Shown: positions 1-5,028 of the stretch, piece after piece
Numbering within the stretch: the stretch's first letter is position 1
Layout of the letters: each line of letters opens with the position of its first letter
Assembly (NCBI GenBank): GCA_003230945.1
Contig: QIHK01000052.1
Location: 1 to 5,724 of the forward strand
From: Candidatus Kaiserbacteria bacterium
Lineage (GTDB): Bacteria; Patescibacteriota; Minisyncoccia; Phycocordibacterales; Phycocordibacteraceae
DNA: 5,724 bases
Direction: 5' to 3'
Position numbers and translations under genes: made by a program
Notes under the pieces: generated by a model
What the model saw: only the letters and a program-made list of their open reading frames with translations
Told to the model about the DNA's origin: nothing
The model's database searches: none

Positions 1-90
1 GTAGGAGCTATTGCTGATGAATCAACGAAGACGTTACTTAAAAATGCTCTTAAAGCGTTGTCGGACCGTGTGGCGCTTACTTTGAAGTAA
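1..90 (+). CDS. 3' end of an unidentified gene (partial)
   Basis: Frame 1 is open from the window edge to a TAA at 88-90 and gives 29 C-terminal residues, ending in ALSDRVALTLK. The peptide is charged and probably helical, with alternating Lys/Leu/Ala, and has no membrane segment. That is too little to assign a family. The gene converges on the leftward DedA-type gene, with 31 bases between the two stop codons. That gap holds the palindrome ATACGTAT (114-121) but no T-tract hairpin that would convincingly end either transcript. The coding call rests on the uninterrupted frame, its sensible composition and its position directly against the neighbouring gene. I cannot give a function. Confidence 0.55.
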   Translation, partial: VGAIADESTKTLLKNALKALSDRVALTLK

Positions 91-121
91 ATATTTTACT
101 CTACAGATAGAATATACGTAT

Positions 122-718
122 CTACGTACTTTCTTCAGTTTTCCGTGGGCGTTTTGCACGTAAATTGTATCGTCCAGCAAAAAAGAGAATAAGAATAAAG
201 AATGCAGCGATACCATAACGTACCCAGCTTAACCAACCACTTGTGAGTGCACCAAACCAATAAAAAGCGTAAAAGAGTAACGTTGTCCAGATGAATGTGG
301 CGCCAACCGCCGTTACGAAAAAAGTGGAAAGTGATTCATGAAAAAAACCACTCGCGGTATAGGTGGGAAGGCGTAATCCGGGAATAAAGCGTACGGAAAA
401 GATAGTGAGCACATAACGTGTTTCAAGCCATGTACGAAATGGTACCGCGGCATCATGATCAATAAAGCGTGCAAGTCGGGGATGTTTACTGGCAAGATAC
501 CCGAGACCATAGAGACCAAGGTCACCGAGTAAAATACCAATGTAAAGTGAAACTAGTGCGACCGTAACACTCAGTTGGCCGTCGGCCACCAACACACCAA
601 TAAGTATAGTCGTGGGATCTTCGAGTATAAACATACCACCAGTGACAGCAATGACGGTAAGTATGGTACTACTAGTAACACTACTAATGATATAGCTAAT
701 GAATAGAGTAAGACTCAT
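122..718 (-). CDS. DedA family (SNARE-associated / VTT domain) membrane protein
   Basis: A 198-residue polytopic membrane protein, read leftward. Family hallmarks are visible in order: a hydrophobic N-terminus with FILEDP near residues 30-35, a GDLGLYGLGYLAS segment at 65-77 matching the family's GDxxxYxxG block, and the signature SVRFIPGLRLP at 108-118 with its R-F-x-P-G-x-R core. Hydrophobic helices follow at about 125-155 and 165-185, with a basic tail. The length matches the usual 190-220 residues. Family members are linked to undecaprenyl-phosphate or phospholipid flipping and to membrane-potential homeostasis; the substrate here cannot be read from sequence. The ATG at 718 is the only start that keeps the first helix. 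No strong ribosome site precedes it. The gene diverges from the sigma-factor gene across a 102-base spacer, so shared control is possible but not shown. Confidence 0.9.
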   Translation of the reverse strand: MSLTLFISYIISSVTSSTILTVIAVTGGMFILEDPTTILIGVLVADGQLSVTVALVSLYIGILLGDLGLYGLGYLASKHPRLARFIDHDAAVPFRTWLETRYVLTIFSVRFIPGLRLPTYTASGFFHESLSTFFVTAVGATFIWTTLLFYAFYWFGALTSGWLSWVRYGIAAFFILILFFAGRYNLRAKRPRKTEEST

Positions 719-756
719 GTAGACCGCTCTACTTTAACAGATTTGTACCTTGTGTG

Positions 757-770
757 CTCTTTTAAAAGAG
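757..770. promoter_or_regulatory. Perfect 14-bp palindrome in the divergent spacer
   Basis: CTCTTTTAAAAGAG reads identically on both strands and lies near the middle of the 102-base gap (719-820) between the DedA-type gene and the sigma-factor gene. A dimeric regulator binding here could control both genes. The rest of the gap is AT-rich. On the minus strand TATACT, at about 769-774 overlapping the palindrome, is a fair -10 box but has no good -35 partner. On the plus strand several TATAxT-like hexamers occur between 770 and 810, and none is decisive. The operator role is inference; the symmetry is seen directly. Confidence 0.35.
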
Positions 771-820
771 TATATAGCGCATTTATATTTACGGAATAAC
801 GTATTAAAATAAGCGGACTT

Positions 821-1390
821 ATGTTACCAGATAGTACTGATGAAGAAATTGTTCGCAGAGCGCTTCTTGATAAAGAAAAATTTTCTTTTCTTATTACACG
901 GTACGAAGTGAAGCTCACTCGCTATCTTGTGCGACTTGGCGTAGCTCTGCCTGAGGATAGAGAGGATATCTTACAGAATGCCTTTATTAAGGCGTACATT
1001 AATCTCAATAGTTTTGATATATCACTTTCGTTTTCATCATGGATGTATCGCATTGCGCACAATGAAGTTATGAATTTCTTTCGTACTAAACGAACACGTC
1101 CACAAGTTATTTTAAGTGAGGATGGGGAAGCGCTTCTTACTGAATTGCATGATGAAACAGCCGATACAACTGATGGTGCAGAATTACGCTTATCACGTGA
1201 AATTCTTGAACGAGGACTTGCCACACTTAATTCGAAATATCGTGACGTGCTTACTCTTAGATTTTTTGAAAATAAATCATATGCTCAAATGTCTGATATT
1301 CTCGAAGTACCTATTGGTACCGTTTCCACGTTAGTACGCCGTGCTAAAAAGGCCCTTCGGAGAGCCCTTCCTGAATCTTTTATGTCATGA
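821..1390 (+). CDS. ECF-type sigma-70 family RNA polymerase sigma factor
   Basis: A 189-residue protein with the two-domain layout of extracytoplasmic-function sigma factors. Region 2 covers about residues 20-92: a conserved acidic EDREDILQNAFIKAYINL stretch at 45-62, then the SSWMYRIAHNEVMNFFR block at 72-88, which corresponds to the -10-melting part. A variable acidic linker (about 95-130) follows. Region 4 begins at LNSKYRDVLTLRFFE (136-150) and ends in a helix-turn-helix, SYAQMSDILEVPIGTVSTLV plus RRAKKAL (153-179), that reads the -35 element. It directs core RNA polymerase to a dedicated promoter set. The ATG at 821 gives a normal N-terminus, although no clear Shine-Dalgarno precedes it. 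Its stop overlaps the next start by 4 bases (ATGA), so the two proteins are probably made together by coupled translation. Confidence 0.93.
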   Translation: MLPDSTDEEIVRRALLDKEKFSFLITRYEVKLTRYLVRLGVALPEDREDILQNAFIKAYINLNSFDISLSFSSWMYRIAHNEVMNFFRTKRTRPQVILSEDGEALLTELHDETADTTDGAELRLSREILERGLATLNSKYRDVLTLRFFENKSYAQMSDILEVPIGTVSTLVRRAKKALRRALPESFMS

Positions 1391-2256
1391 AAAAAATACC
1401 AAAACCAATTGAAGGAAAACTTGTTAAGCGGATATTCGATCGTATTGAACATGATCGTCTCATACCACGCCCACGCTGGAAGTTTATTTTAAAAAACTAT
1501 TCATTCTGGTTTTTTGGTGCTCTAGCTGTGATACTTGGTGCTCTAGCTTTTGCAGCCGCAATATTTGAAATAGAAAATGCCGGATGGAATTTCTATGAAG
1601 TGACCAATCCAAATTTCATTTCATTTTTCTTTAGCGCCATACCATATCTCTGGGGCATTGTATTTCTACTTTTTATTGGTATTGGTTATAGAAATATTCA
1701 TCGAACGAAACGGGGGTATCGATACCCACTTATAATAATTGCTTTTGGAGCTATTTTGTTATCAAGTTTACTTGGTGTCGGGCTCTCTATGGCGGGATTG
1801 GGGGGAGAAATAGAAGAATCTATTGGCGACCATCCGCCGTTTTATCGCCCTGTTCTTATTGAAGAACAGAATCGATGGCTTTCCCCACAAGAAGGGCTTC
1901 TTTGGGGAGTTGCTTCTTCAAGTTCTATAGATAGAGACTATCTTACACTCAAAGATTCTTCAGGACAGGTATGGACAGTGAATACTTCAGATGTACGAGG
2001 TAATGATCTTACACTTATCGGTCGTGGAGAAACAGTACGTATAGTTGGTGTACCGGTAACGGCGACTAGTTCGATATTTCATGCGTGTTTTGTATTTCCT
2101 TGGGAACAGTCTGGAGGAATATCATTTCATTCTCTACTATTGCTAACAAAATCTTTTTCTACGAGTGAAAGAATAGCGAGCGATACACGCAGTGATGCCT
2201 GTAAAAATATTGTTCCTTACGCAAAATTGCGGTTACTTGAAGAAAATGGTTTTTGA
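1387..2256 (+). CDS. Three-helix membrane protein with external beta-rich domain, putative sigma partner/anti-sigma
   Basis: A 289-residue protein. A basic cytoplasmic N-terminus (1-38, containing IPRPRWKF at 26-33) precedes three hydrophobic segments at about 39-60, 80-101 and 114-136. The rest, some 150 residues, is soluble and likely outside the membrane. Residues 170-222 alternate as short strands (LLWGVAS, YLTLKD, VWTVNTSDV, ETVRIVGVPV), which suggests a small OB- or SH3-like barrel. The start is fixed by the 4-base overlap with the sigma-factor stop. ECF sigma factors are commonly co-encoded with a membrane protein that holds them inactive, so I infer an anti-sigma role with the short N-terminal tail as the cytoplasmic contact. 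No HxxxCxxC zinc anti-sigma motif is present, so it is not a classical ZAS protein. It resembles a hypothetical family I associate with Parcubacteria. Function is unproven. Confidence 0.7.
   Translation: MKKIPKPIEGKLVKRIFDRIEHDRLIPRPRWKFILKNYSFWFFGALAVILGALAFAAAIFEIENAGWNFYEVTNPNFISFFFSAIPYLWGIVFLLFIGIGYRNIHRTKRGYRYPLIIIAFGAILLSSLLGVGLSMAGLGGEIEESIGDHPPFYRPVLIEEQNRWLSPQEGLLWGVASSSSIDRDYLTLKDSSGQVWTVNTSDVRGNDLTLIGRGETVRIVGVPVTATSSIFHACFVFPWEQSGGISFHSLLLLTKSFSTSERIASDTRSDACKNIVPYAKLRLLEENGF
1514..1548 (+). repeat. 14-nt in-frame direct repeat in the first membrane helix
   Basis: TTGGTGCTCTAGCT occurs at 1514-1527 and again at 1535-1548, offset by 21 bases (7 codons), and encodes two GALA motifs in the first transmembrane helix of the sigma-partner protein. 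The frame is kept, so it looks like a small local duplication or convergent codon use within a repetitive helix. It has no evident regulatory meaning. Confidence 0.6.
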
Positions 2257-2305
2257 TTCTCTAGAGGTGCATTGCTACATTCGAATATTTTGTTTGGAAG
2301 AGAGT

Positions 2306-2334
2306 TTGCCTACTACGTAGGATACGCGTATTAT
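2306..2334 (+). promoter_or_regulatory. Promoter for the VKOR/beta-helix unit, with nested palindromes
   Basis: TTGCCT (2306-2311, 4 of 6 matches to TTGACA) and TATTAT (2329-2334, 5 of 6 to TATAAT) are separated by exactly 17 bp. Transcription would begin near 2340-2342, almost at the ATG at 2345, giving a very short or absent leader. The spacer and -10 box hold two abutting palindromes, CTACGTAG (2313-2320) and ATACGCGTAT (2322-2331). The first sits in a longer CCTAC-TAC-GTAGG inverted repeat (2309-2321). A repressor binding there would block polymerase. The rest of the 88-base gap (2257-2344) shows only CTCTAGAG near its start and no terminator for the sigma unit. Confidence 0.45.
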
Positions 2335-2344
2335 ATGTGGATAT

Positions 2345-2821
2345 ATGAAGCGTTTGGGTGTCATCTTCATTCTTTTTCTCGCTTTCGGTGGATTAGCCGA
2401 TTCGGCCTATCTTGCCCAACATGAGACAGCTAGCAATCCTCTCATTTGTAATATTCAGAATCTTTCTGGTTGCAATATAGTGGCACAAAGTCCTTATTCA
2501 CAAATTTTTGGTATACCGATTGCTGAGTACGGTATTCTTTTCTATGTAATTATTTTTGTCATTGCAGCGCTTGAACTTGTTCTTTTTGACCGTCTTCTCC
2601 GCCGTGTTCTACAATTTTTTGCCATTGGTGGCACTATAGCCTCACTCTACTTCACATTTCTTCAGATATATGTGATACAAGCGTTCTGTATTTACTGTCT
2701 GAGCTCTGCTGTTATAACGCTTTTCATATTTATCCTCGCAAGTTTTATAGAACCATTTAGAAAAAAAATGAGTAGCCCGCCGTCTGAATCGCCTCACCTC
2801 TCAATGCCTCCCGCCGCCTAA
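2345..2821 (+). CDS. Vitamin K epoxide reductase (VKOR) family protein
   Basis: A 158-residue membrane protein with about four transmembrane helices. In bacteria VKOR homologues re-oxidise a DsbA-like thiol oxidase and pass the electrons to quinone, which drives disulfide formation in exported proteins. The redox residues are all present. The loop pair is C35 and C43 (in LSGCNIV), with S49 six residues after C43 as in human VKORC1 (C43, C51, S57). The quinone-side pair C115-I-Y-C118 is at the start of the last helix. YSQIFGIPIAEYG at 51-63 is the conserved post-loop block. The length fits a stand-alone VKOR domain with no thioredoxin fusion. The last 20 residues are a polar, proline-rich cytoplasmic tail. 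No DsbA partner is encoded in this window. It lies 5 bases upstream of the beta-helix gene, so the two are probably one operon. Confidence 0.93.
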   Translation: MKRLGVIFILFLAFGGLADSAYLAQHETASNPLICNIQNLSGCNIVAQSPYSQIFGIPIAEYGILFYVIIFVIAALELVLFDRLLRRVLQFFAIGGTIASLYFTFLQIYVIQAFCIYCLSSAVITLFIFILASFIEPFRKKMSSPPSESPHLSMPPAA

Positions 2822-2826
2822 CGTGT

Positions 2827-3993
2827 ATGGTACGTTCTTTCTTTATTGCATTCGCGTTTTTGTTCCTCGCTCCGTTTGTTGTACAAGCTGCCCCAGTATC
2901 TTCTTTTTCTGCAGCACGTTCTTTACTTATAGCTTCGACCTCTCCAAATAATACGTATGCAGCAGGTACTACTGTAACAGTCACCGCTCCCACAAAAGGA
3001 GATCTTTTGATTGCTGGCGGTTCGGTCATTCTAGCTTCTCCGGTTGGTGGAGATACTTTTCTTATAGGAGGTTCAGTGGAAGACCGTGGTGCCGTCGCTG
3101 GTGATGTACGTGCAATTGGAGGTAGCGTATCGGTTGATAAACCAGTGCAGGGTGATTTGGTTGTACTAGGTTTTTCGGTATATAACTCAGCACCAGCGAA
3201 AGGAAGTGTATTTATTATTGCCGCTAATGCAAATATTACAGGCGGTGCTGGTGGTCCAGTAACAATATATGCAAACAATATTACACTTAGTGGACATTTT
3301 GCTAGCAACATACACATTGTGTCGAGTGGACGCATTACGCTTGTAGCGAGCACTACCGTTAATGGCTCTCTTACCTATGAAGCACCAGAAGAAGCTTCTA
3401 TTCCAGATTCAGTAGTTATTTCGAAGGGAATACAGTATACAAATGCTTCCTATCTACCGAGTGTGGGTACTTCTCGCACACTTGCCTTTATTTCAATTGG
3501 TATTTTCCTACTCGCGCGTATTTTGGGGGCACTCATTCTTGCGGGATTATTTGCAGGTCTTTTCCCACGACTTGCGTTTGCTGTAGCAGAGCGAGCTGAA
3601 GATACTCGCCGTATTCGTACGATTCTTCTTACGATTCTTCTTGGTTTTGCAACCCTTGTCGCCACACCAGTATTTCTCTTTTTGCTCGCCCTCACTTTCA
3701 TCGGTTTTGGTATCTCACTCCTTCTCTTTATTGCCTATGGCCTACTAGTAACTCTAGCTTTCATTTATGCAGGCATTTTAGTTGGGACGCTTATTACGAG
3801 ACGTCTTGAGCAACGCAGAGTAGTTTTTTGGCGGGATGGGGTGCTCGGTATGTTCATACTCTCTCTCATTGCACTCATTCCCTATATTGGTATGTTCATA
3901 CTTGCTCTCTTTATGGCATTCACCGCCGGCGCACTTCTTCATCTCTTTTTTCAGTTTTCTTTCCCACATGAAGAAACAACTAACTTGTTATAA
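2827..3993 (+). CDS. Exported bactofilin-like beta-helix fused to a polytopic membrane domain
   Basis: A 388-residue protein. Residues 1-21 form a signal peptide (basic start, hydrophobic core, VQA/A cleavage region). Residues 58-176 hold at least seven tandem 17-residue repeats: glycines at 58, 75, 92, 109, 126 and 143 and the equivalent position 160 fall in exact register, with GD near the start and a GGSV-like turn six residues later. One coil per 17 residues suggests a bactofilin/polymer-forming type beta-helix. Residues 217-376 are hydrophobic, about six helices, with a basic cytoplasmic-looking loop (RAEDTRRIR, 256-264) and another at 325-332. Classical bactofilins are cytoplasmic and lack a signal peptide; this one would present the helix outside and anchor it through the C-terminal membrane region. 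The protein has no cysteine. The start lies 5 bases after the VKOR stop with no ribosome site, which suggests re-initiation. A surface scaffold role is inferred. Confidence 0.8.
   Translation: MVRSFFIAFAFLFLAPFVVQAAPVSSFSAARSLLIASTSPNNTYAAGTTVTVTAPTKGDLLIAGGSVILASPVGGDTFLIGGSVEDRGAVAGDVRAIGGSVSVDKPVQGDLVVLGFSVYNSAPAKGSVFIIAANANITGGAGGPVTIYANNITLSGHFASNIHIVSSGRITLVASTTVNGSLTYEAPEEASIPDSVVISKGIQYTNASYLPSVGTSRTLAFISIGIFLLARILGALILAGLFAGLFPRLAFAVAERAEDTRRIRTILLTILLGFATLVATPVFLFLLALTFIGFGISLLLFIAYGLLVTLAFIYAGILVGTLITRRLEQRRVVFWRDGVLGMFILSLIALIPYIGMFILALFMAFTAGALLHLFFQFSFPHEETTNLL
3847..3902 (+). repeat. 14-nt direct repeat in the last membrane segment
   Basis: GGTATGTTCATACT occurs at 3847-3860 and 3889-3902, exactly 42 bases (14 codons) apart. 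Each copy encodes GMFIL within the C-terminal transmembrane region of the beta-helix membrane protein. The frame is preserved. It is probably an internal helix-hairpin duplication rather than a regulatory site. Confidence 0.6.
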
Positions 3994-4029
3994 CGGTAGA
4001 AAATATCAAAAGATTTATATTCAAACATC

Positions 4030-4067
4030 TCTCTCATAGTATTTTGAAAATATATAAATGTGAGAGA
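4030..4067 (+). promoter_or_regulatory. Inverted repeat in the leader of the endonuclease III gene
   Basis: TCTCTCA (4030-4036) pairs perfectly with TGAGAGA (4061-4067), and two further pairs (one G-U) extend it to 9 bp around a loop of about 20 AT-rich bases. The right arm ends 8 bases before the ATG at 4076 and carries the only purine-rich stretch (GAGAG) that could serve as a ribosome site. As RNA the hairpin would hide it. There is no T-run after the right arm, so it is not a standard terminator for the upstream operon. The surrounding gap (3994-4075) shows no convincing promoter. Confidence 0.3.
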
Positions 4068-4075
4068 TATACCTC

Positions 4076-4795
4076 ATGACAAAAAAAAATTTATCCATTT
4101 CAAAATCAGTGGCACGTGCTAAACGTGCTAAAAAACTTGTTGACTACTTGAAGAAAACATATCCAAAACCGAAGAGTGAACTCAAATACAACACGCCATT
4201 TCAGTTCGTTGTTGCGGTTATGTTTTCAGCGCAGTGCACTGATAAGGCGGTAAATAAACTCACTAACTCTCTTTGGAAAAAATACAAGACACCACAAGAC
4301 TTTGCGCAGGTATCTATTTCCTCTTTCACTAAAGAAATCTCTTGTATTCCATTTTTTAGAAATAAAGCGAGAGCAGTTACTCATACTGCGAAAATTATCT
4401 GCGCCCAATACGATGGAAATATACCAAAAACTGAATCTGAGCTTCTAATGCTTCCCGGTATAGGCTACAAAACGGCACAGGTAATTCTTGGTGAACTGTA
4501 TGATACGTGGGAAGGTATTGCGACCGATACACACGTAAAACGTTTTGCAAAACGTTTTGATCTTACTGATAATACTGATCTCACAAAGATTTCAAAAGAT
4601 CTTGAGGCGCTTATCCAAAAGAAAGATTGGAAATATGTAAATAATGGTTTCATTCTCTATGGCCGTTATGTCTGTCCCGCACGGCGCCATGATTGTGCAC
4701 TTCATCCGCTTACGCGTCTATATCCCCCTGCTGGTTCTCGTTGGTTTGTTGCTTCTCGACGATCTGGCGGAACTCTTGACAAGAGTGGACGATAG
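4076..4795 (+). CDS. nth: Endonuclease III-like DNA glycosylase/AP lyase with degenerate iron-sulfur motif
   Basis: A 239-residue HhH-GPD protein that would excise oxidised pyrimidines and cut at the abasic site in base-excision repair. The helix-hairpin-helix is LPGIGYKTAQVIL (126-138). K132 is the catalytic lysine (K120 in E. coli Nth), and D151 in ATDTHVKR is the catalytic aspartate (D138). FSAQCTD at 50-56 is the conserved N-terminal block, and LYGRYVC at 194-200 matches LHGRYTC of E. coli. The [4Fe-4S] motif, normally C-x6-C-x2-C-x5-C, reads C200-x6-C207-x2-H210-x5-Y216. The last two ligands are therefore His and Tyr, and a normal four-Cys cluster is unlikely. The tail after residue 217 is basic and about 22 residues long. 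ATG at 4076 is preferred; the basic N-terminal 20 residues are typical of a DNA-binding extension. A promoter for downstream sequence overlaps its 3' end. Confidence 0.92.
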   Translation: MTKKNLSISKSVARAKRAKKLVDYLKKTYPKPKSELKYNTPFQFVVAVMFSAQCTDKAVNKLTNSLWKKYKTPQDFAQVSISSFTKEISCIPFFRNKARAVTHTAKIICAQYDGNIPKTESELLMLPGIGYKTAQVILGELYDTWEGIATDTHVKRFAKRFDLTDNTDLTKISKDLEALIQKKDWKYVNNGFILYGRYVCPARRHDCALHPLTRLYPPAGSRWFVASRRSGGTLDKSGR

Positions 4796-4804
4796 GAGTA
4801 GAGT
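4772..4804 (+). promoter_or_regulatory. Consensus promoter with palindromic -35 region, inside the end of nth
   Basis: A perfect TTGACA (4776-4781) is followed after exactly 17 bp by TAGAGT (4799-4804, 4 of 6 to TATAAT). Transcription should start near G4812. The -35 box lies in the middle of ACTCTTG-A-CAAGAGT (4772-4786), a 15-bp palindrome with 7-bp arms and one central base, a typical shape for a dimeric repressor's operator. The site overlaps the last codons of the endonuclease gene. It is the best-matching promoter I found in the window. The expected start coincides with the first paired base of the structured segment that follows, which supports the call. Confidence 0.55.
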
Positions 4805-4811
4805 AATTTTT

Positions 4812-4989
4812 GGATAGGGTCTGGTTCTATGCCAATCGCAAGCGCTCAAAAACATACAAGACCAACGAGGTGCAGATATTGTAACTCTTGTTGAGCTCTC
4901 CTCGGAGCCTGATGGAGTTTTGTCTGTAAGGTCATTTGATGAAGGAGGCCATCTTGCTTTTGATGTTTCGTGAGGATCAGACCCTTACC
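4812..4989 (+). ncRNA. Candidate structured RNA (small RNA or leader), family unknown
   Basis: This stretch lacks a convincing gene, and its ends are complementary. AGGGTCTG (4816-4823) pairs with CAGACCCT (4978-4985), and pairing continues inward to 4828/4973, for 13 bp with two G-U pairs. GG (4812-4813) can add to it across a small internal loop with CC (4988-4989). Inside, TCAAAA (4846-4851) can pair with TTTTGA (4958-4963), CAACGAG (4863-4869) with CTC..GTTG (4885-4893), and GCTCT with GGAGC around 4895-4908. The expected transcription start falls at the first base. A long closed rod of about 178 bases is reminiscent of 6S RNA in size and shape, but I see no diagnostic sequence. It lacks the marks of SRP RNA, RNase P RNA or tmRNA. 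A start-less open frame (4818-4973) also crosses it, so a decayed gene remains possible. Confidence 0.4.
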
Positions 4990-4992
4990 ACC

Positions 4993-5012
4993 TCTATACC
5001 GTAGGGTATAGA
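4993..5012 (+). other. Short strong hairpin between the candidate RNA and the terminator
   Basis: TCTATACC (4993-5000) and GGTATAGA (5005-5012) form 8 perfect pairs around the tetraloop GTAG. No T-run follows, so it is not a terminator by itself. GGGTAT at 5004-5009, within its loop and right arm, is complementary to ATACCC (5038-5043), the loop of the terminator hairpin that follows. The two structures could therefore interact. The pairing is seen directly; any switching role is inference. Confidence 0.4.
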
Positions 5013-5028
5013 TATATATGTTCTTTCC

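Noticed and set aside
91..121. Possible bidirectional terminator between the convergent genes
   Set aside because: AGATA/TATCT and ATACGTAT give only weak stems, and no T-tract follows on either strand.
2757..3353. 198-codon open frame on the minus strand opposite the beta-helix gene
   Set aside because: It is a shadow of the repeat-rich plus-strand gene. Its product is rich in Pro/Thr/Ala with no domain, and the plus frame has a signal peptide, regular repeats and membrane helices.
3836..4039. 67-codon plus-strand frame across the end of the beta-helix gene
   Set aside because: It overlaps a well-supported gene in another frame, and its repetitive Ser/Leu sequence arises from the 14-nt repeat and pyrimidine-rich membrane codons.
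4041..4073. TTGAAA (4044-4049) and TATACC (4068-4073) as an nth promoter
   Set aside because: The spacing is 18 bp, but transcription would start after the ATG at 4076, which would not make the normal protein.
4537..4558. Two copies of the palindrome AAAACGTTTT 12 bases apart
   Set aside because: They encode the normal nth segment KRFAKRF after the catalytic aspartate. Codon choice explains them, and they lie well inside the gene.
4644..4817. 57-codon frame overlapping the end of nth, with a hydrophobic stretch (VYIPLLVLVGLLLLDDL)
   Set aside because: It looks like a small membrane protein but lies almost wholly inside nth in another frame. The hydrophobicity follows from T-rich codons, and no ribosome site supports it.
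4829..4894. 21-codon frame MPIASAQKHTRPTRCRYCNSC with a CxxCxxC-like end
   Set aside because: Short, with no ribosome site, and it lies within the candidate structured RNA. The cysteine pattern is easily produced by chance.
4812..4990. tmRNA, suggested by a closed stem and ACCA at 4987-4990
   Set aside because: There is no T-arm GGTTCGAxTCC-like block, no alanine-rich tag ending in ALAA, and the length is about half that of usual tmRNA.
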